Numbered from the stretch's first letter, positions 24,686 to 35,362 are shown. The stretch is 52,546 nucleotides of DNA from an uncultured Oscillospiraceae bacterium (GCA_934511165.1 CAKSWA010000010.1:1-52546), one strand, 5' to 3'. The notes: a model not told the origin generated them from the sequence alone. Numbers and translations: made by a program.

Positions 24686-25531
24686 TTACATTCTGTTGAG
24701 CCGCAACGCTTTATACTGCCCGACCGTTTTTTTTACCTGCTCCTCCACCGGGATGCGTTCGATGCTCGAAGCGCCGTAAAACCCGTGGAGGAACGGGCAT
24801 TGCCGCATGAGCTGCGCGAGATCGGCCGGGTCTACGATCGGCCCGCCATGGGCAAGGATGAGCGCGTCGGGCTTCACCGCCGCGGCGATACCGGCGAGCT
24901 GCCGGATCTTCTCCGCGCATTCGTCGAGCGGCGTGACCGCCATGGTCTTGTCCTGCGCTTTGCCGGTCAGCCCCATATGCAGCACGAACACATCCGCGCC
25001 CGCTCTCGCCATTTTTTCGATGTGTTGCGGCTGCGAGCAGTAGGGCGTTGTGAGAAAGCCGAGCCGGTTCGCCATGCGGATGAAATCAGCCTCCACATCG
25101 AATCCCGCGCCGACGGCGTCGAGCTGCCGGACGACCTCCTCGCCTTCCATGATCGCCTGTCCGCCCATGCCGGGGATGTTCTGCACGCCCGCACAGCCGC
25201 GCTTCGCAAGCTCGGCGAGCAGCCGTTCCTTGTTGCTGAACGGGTCCTGCACGAACACGCCGCCGAGAACCGGCGTATCCCCCGCGACCGGGATGAGCTC
25301 ATCCATCATGTGCAGCACGGCGGCGTTGGCGTCAGAGGCGGCGAAGCGCCCTTCCAGTGAGCTGCGCCCCGCCATGCGGAAGCTTCCGGTGGCGTAGGCA
25401 ATGATGAGATCGGTGTCTCCCTCGGCTTCCGCCTTCGCGGTCAGCCCCGTTCCGGCGCCCGTCCCGATAATCGGGACGCCCGCAGCCGCCTTCTGGTGGA
25501 GGCGGGCGAGTATGGTCTTTTTATCCGGCAT
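24686..25531 (-). CDS. PEP-hydrolase-family TIM-barrel protein, copy 1
   Basis: A 281-residue barrel closely similar to copy 3, sharing GTGAGTGLTA, FRMAGRSS, GGVFVQDPF, GVQNIPGMGG, HGGPI and the near-identical end GFYGASSIERIPVE. It lies 12 bp after the Dabb gene on the minus strand and 14 bp before copy 2. Having two near-paralogues and one divergent paralogue in one operon suggests gene duplication followed by specialisation. As with the others, the reaction is not known. It has the standard length for the stand-alone bacterial form. Confidence 0.85.
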   Translation of the reverse strand: MPDKKTILARLHQKAAAGVPIIGTGAGTGLTAKAEAEGDTDLIIAYATGSFRMAGRSSLEGRFAASDANAAVLHMMDELIPVAGDTPVLGGVFVQDPFSNKERLLAELAKRGCAGVQNIPGMGGQAIMEGEEVVRQLDAVGAGFDVEADFIRMANRLGFLTTPYCSQPQHIEKMARAGADVFVLHMGLTGKAQDKTMAVTPLDECAEKIRQLAGIAAAVKPDALILAHGGPIVDPADLAQLMRQCPFLHGFYGASSIERIPVEEQVKKTVGQYKALRLNRM

Positions 25532-25543
25532 AGTCCGCTCCTC

Positions 25544-25840
25544 TCATTCGGCGGCGGCGCCGTCGTCAAAGTCCACCTTATAGCCCTCGGTGAACTTGTC
25601 TTTCATGTAAGCGCGTATCGAGTCGTGATAGGCATCTGTGCAGAACGCGCGAAAATCGTCCATATCCCGGCAGATAACGAGCTCCATGAGATCAAAGGAC
25701 GAGCCCGCGCCGACAAAATCTATTCCCGTCTCCACATCGTACACCGATGGGATATGATCCTTCATCGTCATAAGTTTGGCGGCAATTTCGCCCGCCTGCG
25801 ATTTGTCTCTGAGCTTATAGAGGTAAATGTGTTTTATCAT
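25544..25840 (-). CDS. Dabb (stress-responsive A/B barrel) domain protein
   Basis: A 98-residue protein with the start IKHIYLYKLRDKS, then a lone helix, YDVETGIDF, and SSFDLMELVICRDMDDFRAFCTDAYH. This is the dimeric alpha/beta-barrel (Dabb, PF07876) pattern. Members include small enzymes and ligand-binding dimers, among them polyketide cyclases. It is the first gene of the barrel block after the hairpin that follows the MFS gene. A plausible role is handling an unstable intermediate of the same pathway. That is inference from context. Confidence 0.8.
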   Translation of the reverse strand: MIKHIYLYKLRDKSQAGEIAAKLMTMKDHIPSVYDVETGIDFVGAGSSFDLMELVICRDMDDFRAFCTDAYHDSIRAYMKDKFTEGYKVDFDDGAAAE

Positions 25841-25865
25841 TGGGTGATCCTCATAGTCCGGGGGG

Positions 25866-25898
25866 AAAAGAAACCGGTAGAATTTACCGGTTTCTTTT
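25866..25898. terminator. Hairpin between the MFS gene and the Dabb-barrel genes
   Basis: A 14-bp perfect stem (AAAAGAAACCGGTA / TACCGGTTTCTTTT) with a 5-nt loop lies in the 73-bp gap. On the minus strand the T-run is the end of the stem, followed by C residues. It could terminate the MFS transcript partly and so lower expression of the downstream genes, or protect the mRNA 3' end. Confidence 0.75.
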
Positions 25899-25913
25899 CG
25901 CGCAGTACGGTAT

Positions 25914-27146
25914 TCAGTCCTCGTCGGAGCAGCCGGGGAGCATGGTGGGCTTCATGGCGATGAACAGCACGAGGCCGACGATGCAGATGGCGAGCTGGAA
26001 CCACATGGCGTTGCGGAAGCCTTCCAGACTGAAGGTGTTCGGGATGAAGAGGCCCCAGATGGTGGAGACAAGAGCGTTGCCCACCAGCCAGGAGATGAAA
26101 TTGGAAGCGCCCATGAAGCCGCCGATGTACTTCACGCTGCACATATCGCGCATAAGGGAGTACACGGTCGTGGTTGACGTATAGAACACGAAGCCCATGA
26201 GAATGAAGATGACGAACATCGCCGGGGCGGTAAGCTGATTGATGAAGATCGCCATGACCGCGACAAGCACGACCGTGATGGCGTAGGAGCCGACGACGAG
26301 CGGCTTCGGCGCGACCTTCTTGCAGATCACGGCGACGGTGATGCCGCCGACGCAGGAGGCAAGGTTGCCGCAGAGAATGACGGTGGAGGAGAGCGTCGGA
26401 TCGAGACCGAGGCCCTGCGTGAGGAACGTGCCGCCCCAGGCGGAGAAGATCATCGGAACGGTCATGCCGACGAGCGCGCCGGCGGAGCAGAACATCCAGA
26501 AGCCCTTGGTCTTGATGAGCTTGCCGATGGCGGTGAACATGCCGTTGGGCTCCTTGTTAAGCGTTTCCTTCTTATCCACAACGAACACAAACGCGCCCGC
26601 GGCAACGAGAATGGAGACGAGTGCGATGATGCCGAACGTGTTCTTCCAGCCGACGGAGCCGATCATGAGCACGAGCGGCGTTGTGGCGAGCAGGCCGCCG
26701 ATCTTGCCGAAGGTCATCATCAGGCTGTTGGCGCGGCGGTAGCCGCCGGCGGTGTTCCATGCCGCAATGTGGCGGCTGCAAACGTTAAAGACGAAGGAGA
26801 TGCCGACGGTGAGAATGACGCGCCCGATCACGATGCCGGCGAGACTGCCGGAGTAGGCAACCAGAAGGCAGCCGACCGCTGCGGCGATATACGAGAAGCC
26901 GAGCAGCTTCTTGGCGCTCCACCGGTCGCAGACGATGCCGGCGGGAAGCTGCACGATCGCGTTCGTCCAGGTGTAGGCCGCGATGTAGAGCGAGACCTGC
27001 GCCGCCGTCAGTCCGAGATCGGTCTGGAGCAGCGAGGCGGTCATGCTGGTGGCATAGCTGTGGAAGTTCTTCAGCGCGTAGGCAAGGAACATGACTACGT
27101 ACATCATCACCGGCCCGGTTATGCCGAGTTTGTTTTTCTTTTCCAT
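25914..27146 (-). CDS. MFS transporter
   Basis: A 410-residue major facilitator with about 12 membrane helices and a central cytoplasmic loop near residues 200-215. The signature between helices 2 and 3 reads GIVCDRWSAKKLLG, the usual MFS loop. The overall pattern resembles the oxalate/formate antiporter and organic-acid carrier branch, though that level is uncertain. It is the first gene of the minus-strand metabolic cluster. Its leader carries the hairpin at 27183-27218 and the candidate LysR half-sites. Start ATG 27146 has a GGGAGGG site. An uptake or exchange role for the substrate of the barrel enzymes is inferred. Confidence 0.85.
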   Translation of the reverse strand: MEKKNKLGITGPVMMYVVMFLAYALKNFHSYATSMTASLLQTDLGLTAAQVSLYIAAYTWTNAIVQLPAGIVCDRWSAKKLLGFSYIAAAVGCLLVAYSGSLAGIVIGRVILTVGISFVFNVCSRHIAAWNTAGGYRRANSLMMTFGKIGGLLATTPLVLMIGSVGWKNTFGIIALVSILVAAGAFVFVVDKKETLNKEPNGMFTAIGKLIKTKGFWMFCSAGALVGMTVPMIFSAWGGTFLTQGLGLDPTLSSTVILCGNLASCVGGITVAVICKKVAPKPLVVGSYAITVVLVAVMAIFINQLTAPAMFVIFILMGFVFYTSTTTVYSLMRDMCSVKYIGGFMGASNFISWLVGNALVSTIWGLFIPNTFSLEGFRNAMWFQLAICIVGLVLFIAMKPTMLPGCSDED

Positions 27147-27182
27147 AAATAAGCCCTCCCATTTCAGTATGTATGACGAAAA

Positions 27183-27218
27183 TCGTCCGCTGTGGTCATT
27201 CTACCGTACAGCGGACGA
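27183..27218 (-). promoter_or_regulatory. Terminator-like hairpin in the MFS gene leader
   Basis: An 11-bp inverted repeat (TCGTCCGCTGT at 27183-27193, ACAGCGGACGA at 27208-27218) can be extended inward by GGT/ACC. On the minus strand it is followed by TTTTCG. It ends only 36 nt before the MFS start codon, leaving no room for a promoter in between. It must therefore be read through by any transcript entering the operon. It may end the lysR transcript, act as an attenuator, or both. Confidence 0.65.
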
Positions 27219-27245
27219 AAAGAAAAATATGCATTTCGAATTGGG

Positions 27246-27281
27246 CTATAGCTTCAAAATATAGAGGCGCTTTTCCTATAG
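27246..27281. promoter_or_regulatory. Candidate LysR half-sites upstream of the MFS operon
   Basis: CTATAG (27246-27251), ATATAG (27259-27264) and CTATAG (27276-27281) form a spaced series in the 226-bp region between lysR and the MFS gene. The outer palindromes are 30 bp apart, as expected for recognition and activation sites of a LysR tetramer. A related CTATAT lies in the lysR/CitMHS divergent region (about 28279). The rest of 27147-27372 is AT-rich with a minus-strand TATAAT at 27335-27340; no gene is seen. Confidence 0.4.
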
Positions 27282-27372
27282 GCGTTCTTTATACCGCTAA
27301 AAAGAAATGATATTAGGCGAACGGCGCGGAATGTATTATAATCCATATAATCCATGTTGAAGAATTAGGCTC

Positions 27373-28251
27373 TTATACCTTGATGGTATGTTTCAGATAT
27401 TCGATCATCTCGCGCACGTTCGGATTGGCCGCCGAGGACTTCCGGCAGAGAATGCCAAATGTGGAGCTCATGCGCGGCACAAGCGGGATGTACCGCACGG
27501 AATCGCTCTCTGCCGTGTCGCTCCCGTATGCGAAACCCGCGGCATATCCCATTTTGACGTATTTGCGCAGCGTGGTGAAAAGCCCGGAGTAGAGAATGAT
27601 GTTCGGCTCGATGCCAAGCTTGCGAAACCGGTTGGACAGCAGCATATTCTGGTAGTAGTTGTCCTTCATCATAACGAGCGGGTGATTTCCGACTTGGCAG
27701 ACGTCCACCTGTTTAAGCGCTGCGAGCGGCGAATCCTTGTTCACACACAGCTTCAGGGATACCTCGCCAAGCGGGATCGTCTCCAGCTCCTCCGACGTTT
27801 CCAGATTCGCGTCGTCGATGATCGTTAAAACGAAATCCCGGCGGCCGCGGCCAAGCTTCGCAACGGCCTCCGCCTGCGCGTCCTCATACAGCTTGATGCG
27901 AAGCTCCGGGTGACTTTCGCGAAACGCCATGACGCTGCGCGATACCTCAAGACTCCCTACTGGCGGAATGCTCAGGTGGATCTCGTTTTTGGCGCTGCGG
28001 CGGCGGATCTCGATGCCGAACTCGTCCACGCTGTTGAGGATCTTTTCCGCCCGCTCCTGGAAAAACTTGCCGTCCTCCGTCAGGATGAGACGGTTGTTAT
28101 CGCGGATAAACAGCTGAAGATTGTATTCCTCCTCCAGCTTCTTGATGGCATTGCTCACCGACGGCTGAGAGATGAACAGATTCTCCGCCGCCTTCACCGT
28201 GCTGCCGAATTTGCACACCGCCTGAAAATAACGCAGCTGCGTAATATTCAA
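27373..28251 (-). CDS. LysR-family transcriptional regulator
   Basis: A 292-residue LysR regulator. The N-terminal winged helix reads MNITQLRYFQAVCKFGSTVKAAE, then the recognition helix ISQPSVSNAIKKLEE. It is followed by a periplasmic-binding-protein-like co-inducer domain (about 90-290). It is divergent from the CitMHS transporter gene across 86 bp and upstream of the MFS operon on the same strand. It is thus well placed to control both transporters and the barrel enzymes. The inducer is presumably the transported acid or a product; the sequence does not name it. Confidence 0.92.
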   Translation of the reverse strand: MNITQLRYFQAVCKFGSTVKAAENLFISQPSVSNAIKKLEEEYNLQLFIRDNNRLILTEDGKFFQERAEKILNSVDEFGIEIRRRSAKNEIHLSIPPVGSLEVSRSVMAFRESHPELRIKLYEDAQAEAVAKLGRGRRDFVLTIIDDANLETSEELETIPLGEVSLKLCVNKDSPLAALKQVDVCQVGNHPLVMMKDNYYQNMLLSNRFRKLGIEPNIILYSGLFTTLRKYVKMGYAAGFAYGSDTAESDSVRYIPLVPRMSSTFGILCRKSSAANPNVREMIEYLKHTIKV

Positions 28252-28337
28252 TGCTATCGCTCCTTCCCGCGTATTCCTATATACTTTACCACAGAGTCCG
28301 AAATTTGCAACATCATAAAACAGAGAGGGGTTTTTCC
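28252..28337. promoter_or_regulatory. Divergent lysR / CitMHS control region
   Basis: An 86-bp AT-rich gap between divergent start codons, with CTATATAC near 28279 and TTGCAA on the minus strand. It must hold both promoters and probably a LysR site. I cannot fix exact -10/-35 pairs with confidence. The ribosome site for the transporter is GAGAGGGG at 28323-28330. Confidence 0.5.
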
Positions 28338-29657
28338 ATGTTGGCTCTTATCGGCGTGCTGGGGATCGGTCTGTTCATCTATCTGCTCGCGCGCGGCAGA
28401 CATTCGATGATCGTGGCGTTCATCGTCCCCATTCTGCTCATTCCCATTGCCTGCGGTCTGTATACCGGCAATTTCTCGCTCAAGGACATGAGCGCGTGCA
28501 TCACCGGCGGCATACAGAACACCGCATCGCTCGGCATCATGGCGGCGTTCGCCGTGCTGTATTTCACGATGATGAACGATCTCGGCGTGTTCGACGTGAT
28601 CGTCAACTTCATCACGCGGCGCATCGGGAACCACATTTATCCCGTGCTGGTCGCCACATTCTTCGTCTCCATCGCCTCGCACTTGGACGGGCAGGCGCCC
28701 TCCACCATTCTCGTCACCATCCCCGCGATGTACCCGTTTTTCAAAAAGCTGAAAATTCGGCCGCAAATTCTCGCGTACATTCTCTCCCTCGCCGTTGGCA
28801 TCTGGAACTTCCTGCCGTGGGGCGCGGTGAATCTCACAAACTCCGTCGTCATGGGGCTGGATGTGCTGGACATCTGGAATCTTCTCTGCCCGTCGTTGTT
28901 CATCATGTCCGGGTGCGTTCTCGTTTCGCTCTTCTTCACCGCCAAGCGCGAGGAGAAGCGCATCGCCGCCGGGCTGAACGACGGTGTGGAATATAAATCC
29001 ATGTTCGGCGACGAGCACGCCGAGCTCTCGCCGGAGGCGAAAAAGCTCCTGCCGTTCAATACGCTGCTCACCGTAGCGCTCATCGCGTTCCTCTTTTTCA
29101 ACGTTGTCAATACCGTTGTCGTGTTCATGGCGGGCTATACGATCGCCGTCATGGTGAACTACCGCACGCAGAAAGCGCAGATGAAGCACTTCGGCGCAAA
29201 CGCCTCCACCGCGCTCATGATCTGCCTTGCGATGATCCTCGGCGGCGTGTTCGGAAACGTCCTTTCGAATTCCGGCGTGCTCACCGCGATGATCGAGGCG
29301 ATCGTCTCCGTGTTCCCCGAGAGCTGGAGCCCATGGCTGCTGCCGATCTTCGGCGTGCTGAGCTTCCCACTCGGCTGGCTGCTGGCGCTCACAGCGTACC
29401 ACTTCGGCGTTGTGCCGGTCATCCACGGCGTGGCGGCGAACTTCGGGTATACGGCGCTGCAATCCGTCGCAGCGCTCGCGCCCGGCTACAGCATGACGTA
29501 TATGGCCTGCCCGATGATGCCGAGCACCTATCTCCTGCTGGGCGTTTTGAACATTGATCTCAAGGAGCATCTGCGCTATTCCCTGCCGCGCCTGTTCCTC
29601 TTTTCGCTGCTCTTTCTTGCGATCAACATCGCCCTCGGCGCCGTGCCGATCGTATAG
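28338..29657 (+). CDS. CitMHS-type citrate/organic-acid transporter
   Basis: A 439-residue membrane protein with about 11-12 helices. The family feature is the re-entrant-loop-like segment SHLDGQAPSTILVTIPA, followed by GIWNFLPWGAVNLTNSVVMG, matching the SLDGDGxTT and NLxPWGGP regions of CitM/CitH metal-citrate symporters. Citrate itself is not assured, because the loop is DGQAPS rather than DGDGAT. I chose the ATG at 28338 because GAGAGGGG precedes it; an upstream frame extension enters the lysR start. It is closed by the strong terminator at 29693. Confidence 0.82.
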   Translation: MLALIGVLGIGLFIYLLARGRHSMIVAFIVPILLIPIACGLYTGNFSLKDMSACITGGIQNTASLGIMAAFAVLYFTMMNDLGVFDVIVNFITRRIGNHIYPVLVATFFVSIASHLDGQAPSTILVTIPAMYPFFKKLKIRPQILAYILSLAVGIWNFLPWGAVNLTNSVVMGLDVLDIWNLLCPSLFIMSGCVLVSLFFTAKREEKRIAAGLNDGVEYKSMFGDEHAELSPEAKKLLPFNTLLTVALIAFLFFNVVNTVVVFMAGYTIAVMVNYRTQKAQMKHFGANASTALMICLAMILGGVFGNVLSNSGVLTAMIEAIVSVFPESWSPWLLPIFGVLSFPLGWLLALTAYHFGVVPVIHGVAANFGYTALQSVAALAPGYSMTYMACPMMPSTYLLLGVLNIDLKEHLRYSLPRLFLFSLLFLAINIALGAVPIV

Positions 29658-29692
29658 TGGCTTTCGATCCTATAGTTAATGTCTTTCGATTC

Positions 29693-29730
29693 AAAAGGCT
29701 CCCGTTCGTTTTCACGAACGGGAGCCTTTT
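29693..29730. terminator. Bidirectional terminator between CitMHS gene and pta
   Basis: A perfect 17-bp stem (left arm 29693-29709, right arm 29714-29730, core GGCTCCCGTTCGT) with a TTTC loop, starting with AAAA and ending in TTTT. It serves both convergent genes and is the longest perfect stem in the window. Confidence 0.9.
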
Positions 29731-29749
29731 GCGTTATGTACGTTATTGC

Positions 29750-30748
29750 TCAGGCGAGAGCGGCGGTGATGATGGCCATCTTGTAGACCTCGTCGGCGTT
29801 GCAGCCGCGGGAGAGGTCGTTGATGGGGGCGTTCAGACCCTGCAGGATCGGGCCGTAAGCGGCATAGCCGCCGAGACGCTGCGCGATCTTGTAGCCGATG
29901 TTGCCGGCCTCGATGCAGGGGAAGATGAAGGTGTTGGCATAGCCCGCGACCTTGGAGCCGGGGAACTTGAGCTGGCCGACGGTGGGGGACACGGCGGCGT
30001 CGAACTGCATCTCGCCGTCGACGGCGAGCTCGGGGGCCATTTCCTTGGCGACCTTGGTTGCCTCGTGGCTGAGCGCGACCGTCGCACCCTTGCCGGAGCC
30101 GTTGGTGGAGAAGGAGAGCATGGCGACCTTCGGGTCGATGCCGAAGATCTTGGCGGTGCGGGCCGTCTCGATGGCGACCTCGGCGAGCTTCTGCGCGGCG
30201 GAAACGGTCACATTGCCTTCCTTGTCCACGCTGTCCTCGTAGGAGATGTTGATGGCGCAGTCGCCCATGGCGAGGAGCTCATCACCGCGCTGGAGAATGA
30301 AGCAGGAGGAGACGAGATGCGCGCCGGGCTTGGTCTTGATGAGCTGGAGAGCCGGGCGAACGGTGTCGGCGGTGGAGTAGGTAGCGCCGCCAAGCAGAGA
30401 GTCAGCCACACCCATCTTCACGAGCATCGTGCCGAAGTAGTTGCCCTTCTTCAGCAGCTCACGGCACTCCTCGGGCGTCATCTTGCCCTTGCGGAGAGCG
30501 ACCATCGCATCGACCATCTCGTCCATCTTGTCGTAGGTCAGCGGGTCGATGATCTCGAGACCTTCGATGTCAAAACCGCCCTTCGCGGCCGCAGCCTTGA
30601 CCTCTTCCACGTTGCCGACGAGCACCGGGGTGAGGAAGCCTTCCTTCTTCAGGCGGGAAGCCGCCTCAAGAATGCGGGCATCGGGCCCTTCGGTGAACAC
30701 GATGCGGCGTGGATTGGCTTTCAAAATGTCGATCAGTTTGTCAAACAT
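29750..30748 (-). CDS. pta: Phosphate acetyltransferase
   Basis: A 332-residue Pta of the short, single-domain type. It converts acetyl-CoA and phosphate to acetyl phosphate for ATP formation by acetate kinase. Characteristic segments are RIVFTEGPDARIL, LLGGATYSTADTVRPALQ, MLSFSTNGSGKG and LQGLNAPINDLSRGC. I chose the ATG at 30748, which has GGAGG upstream; the frame extends to 30829 but lacks similarity there. No ackA lies alongside. Acetate production fits an anaerobic fermenter. Confidence 0.95.
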   Translation of the reverse strand: MFDKLIDILKANPRRIVFTEGPDARILEAASRLKKEGFLTPVLVGNVEEVKAAAAKGGFDIEGLEIIDPLTYDKMDEMVDAMVALRKGKMTPEECRELLKKGNYFGTMLVKMGVADSLLGGATYSTADTVRPALQLIKTKPGAHLVSSCFILQRGDELLAMGDCAINISYEDSVDKEGNVTVSAAQKLAEVAIETARTAKIFGIDPKVAMLSFSTNGSGKGATVALSHEATKVAKEMAPELAVDGEMQFDAAVSPTVGQLKFPGSKVAGYANTFIFPCIEAGNIGYKIAQRLGGYAAYGPILQGLNAPINDLSRGCNADEVYKMAIITAALA

Positions 30749-30788
30749 GGGGAAAACCTCCGGAAAAATCAAAATTTTTAGCATAAAT

Positions 30789-30816
30789 ATACTATCACGA
30801 TTTGCTGAAAAGTCAA
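30789..30816 (-). promoter_or_regulatory. Promoter of pta
   Basis: On the minus strand TTGACT (30811-30816) and TAGTAT (30789-30794) are 16 bp apart. The start codon lies 40 bp further on. It is adjacent to the plus-strand promoter at 30819-30848. Confidence 0.6.
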
Positions 30817-30818
30817 CC

Positions 30819-30848
30819 TTTACAAACACGGAACTCTCTTGCTATAAT
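30819..30848 (+). promoter_or_regulatory. Promoter of the XRE regulator-lepA transcript
   Basis: TTTACA (30819-30824) and TATAAT (30843-30848) with an 18-bp spacer, followed by a GAAGGAG site before the ATG at 30885. Back-to-back with the pta promoter. Confidence 0.7.
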
Positions 30849-30884
30849 ACGGAAAGTAATCAACACGAAGGAGCGATTGCCCCC

Positions 30885-31175
30885 ATGACCAGAGGGTTTT
30901 CGGAGAGGATGTCCGAGCTGCGGCGCAGGAAGGGCGCCTCGCAGCGCACGGCGGCGGCAGAGCTTGGCATATCGCAGGCGCTGCTCTCGCACTACGAAAA
31001 CGGCGCGCGCGAGCCGGGACTGGATTTCGTCTGCCGGGCGTGCGAATATTACGGCGTTTCGGCAGATTATCTGCTTGGCCGGACGGACGAGCCGGACGGC
31101 AGCGGCGTGCAGCGGCTGCACGCGCTGGCGGAGGAGCTTCGCGCTCTCGCCGCGCTCGCAGAGAGCGCGCATTGA
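30885..31175 (+). CDS. XRE-family helix-turn-helix regulator
   Basis: A 96-residue Cro/C1-type DNA-binding protein. The helix-turn-helix is read as RRRKGASQRTAAAELGISQALLSHYENG, with the common DFVCRACEYYGVSADYLLGR continuation. A short leucine/alanine-rich helix at the end may serve for dimerisation. I chose the ATG at 30885 after a GAAGGAG site. It lies 22 bp upstream of lepA, an unusual partner for a single-domain repressor. It may regulate its own promoter and the divergent pta promoter. Stress or phage-related roles are possible, but nothing else phage-like is near. Confidence 0.88.
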   Translation: MTRGFSERMSELRRRKGASQRTAAAELGISQALLSHYENGAREPGLDFVCRACEYYGVSADYLLGRTDEPDGSGVQRLHALAEELRALAALAESAH

Positions 31176-31197
31176 TTCTTTTTTGAGGAGTACCCCT

Positions 31198-33003
<1,806 letters not shown>

Positions 33004-33039
33004 AATCCAAGCAGGAATTTGAGAGAGAAAAAAACGGTT

Positions 33040-33549
33040 ATGAAGTTCATGATAAAAACGAAAAGGCTTACCATACAGCCGTTTTCCGCCGCATTCCTGG
33101 CACCATATTATAAAGAATTTACTGCCGAAATCACAAAATACCAATATCCGGACAGTTTTCCCGATATACATACAGCGGATATCGTCATGTCCAACTTTGT
33201 CAAGGCCATGGAACACGGAGACATGCTGGAGCTCGTCATTCTCACGCATGACGGTGAATTTTTAGGAAGCATGGAGGCGTTTGATATTTCCGGAAAAACG
33301 CCGGAGCTCGGGCTTTGGCTGAAAAGCTCTGCGCACGGGAAGGGATATGGCTACGAAGCGCTGAAGGGGCTGGTAGACCACCTGAACGCGACCGGCCAGT
33401 ATCTGTATTACATTTACAACGTGGATATCCGAAATGCAGCAAGCATCCATTTGGCGGAAAAATTCAACTATAAAAAGGGCGAAACCGAAACAACAACCAC
33501 AGAATCCGGAAAAGTGCTCCATACGCAAACCTATTATATTACCGGCTAA
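33040..33549 (+). CDS. GNAT-family N-acetyltransferase
   Basis: A 169-residue acetyltransferase of the RimJ/RimL type. It begins with IKTKRLTIQPF, has the acetyl-CoA loop region SSAHGKGYGYEALKGL, and then DIRNAASIHLAEKFNY. The substrate is unknown (ribosomal protein N-terminus, amino acid or antibiotic are all possible). Its base composition is clearly less GC-rich than lepA and metK, and the ribosome site is poor, which suggests later acquisition. The start could also be the TTG at 33019 or the ATG at 33049. A terminator follows at once. Confidence 0.82.
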   Translation: MKFMIKTKRLTIQPFSAAFLAPYYKEFTAEITKYQYPDSFPDIHTADIVMSNFVKAMEHGDMLELVILTHDGEFLGSMEAFDISGKTPELGLWLKSSAHGKGYGYEALKGLVDHLNATGQYLYYIYNVDIRNAASIHLAEKFNYKKGETETTTTESGKVLHTQTYYITG

Positions 33550-33554
33550 AGCTG

Positions 33555-33590
33555 CGGCGGCAAGGTCAGTTCAGACCTTGCCGCCGTTTT
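33555..33590. terminator. Terminator between the GNAT gene and the nitroreductase gene
   Basis: A 13-bp perfect stem (CGGCGGCAAGGTC / GACCTTGCCGCCG) with a 6-nt loop and TTTT on the plus strand. It lies between convergent genes. Confidence 0.85.
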
Positions 33591-33591
33591 G

Positions 33592-34113
33592 TTATTTCAC
33601 GATATAGCAGTAATTTTCCTTGCGGGGCCTGGCCTCCGGGTCTGGGGCGGCGGGGTGGCCGATCGCCACGGAGCCAACGCCGCGCCAGTCGCCCTCCACA
33701 CCCCAACGCTTGAGCATTTCGCGGCCCTCGTTTGTCTCGAACATAAACTGCGGCCGGTTGATCCAGCAGGACGCGAGCCCGGCGGCGTATGCGCCGTTGC
33801 AGAGGTTCGTGAGCACCGCCGCGCCGTCGAGATCGCCGAGCGGGAAGGTGCGCGGCACAAGCACAAGCAGAATGGTGGGCGCGCCGTAGTAAGGCTTGGC
33901 GTTCAGGGTGAACTTCGCGTTGAGCGCGTTGACCGCGGCAACCTCGTCCGGATTCTGCACCGCGATGATGATCGGGCTCTGGCCGTTTTTGGCGGTCGGC
34001 GCGTTCATACCGGCGGCGAACACCTTCTGGAGTTCCTCGTCGGTGATCTGCTCCGGCGCAAAGGCGCGGTTCGAGCGGCGGGAAACAAGTCCGCGCAGCA
34101 TTTCCTCATTCAT
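33592..34113 (-). CDS. Nitroreductase-family protein
   Basis: A 173-residue FMN-dependent oxidoreductase fold. The N-terminal RRSNRAFAPEQITDEELQKVFAAGMNAPTA-type pattern (RRSNR near residues 12-16) is the flavin phosphate-binding site. The later GLASCWINRPQ and SVAIGHPA stretches are typical. It would reduce quinones, nitro compounds or enones with NAD(P)H. The gene is 37 bp downstream of metK on the same strand and so may be partly under SAM riboswitch control. It ends shortly before the terminator shared with the GNAT gene. Confidence 0.88.
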   Translation of the reverse strand: MNEEMLRGLVSRRSNRAFAPEQITDEELQKVFAAGMNAPTAKNGQSPIIIAVQNPDEVAAVNALNAKFTLNAKPYYGAPTILLVLVPRTFPLGDLDGAAVLTNLCNGAYAAGLASCWINRPQFMFETNEGREMLKRWGVEGDWRGVGSVAIGHPAAPDPEARPRKENYCYIVK

Positions 34114-34150
34114 GGGTTTGCCCTCCTTGTATCGTTTTTGTTTTGAAAAA

Positions 34151-35338
<1,188 letters not shown>

Positions 35339-35362
35339 GGTGTCCTCCTGATAATAAAAAAA

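Noticed and set aside
29660..29690. CTATAG after the CitMHS gene as a further LysR site
   Set aside because: It is a single hexamer downstream of the gene, next to a terminator, with no partner half-site.
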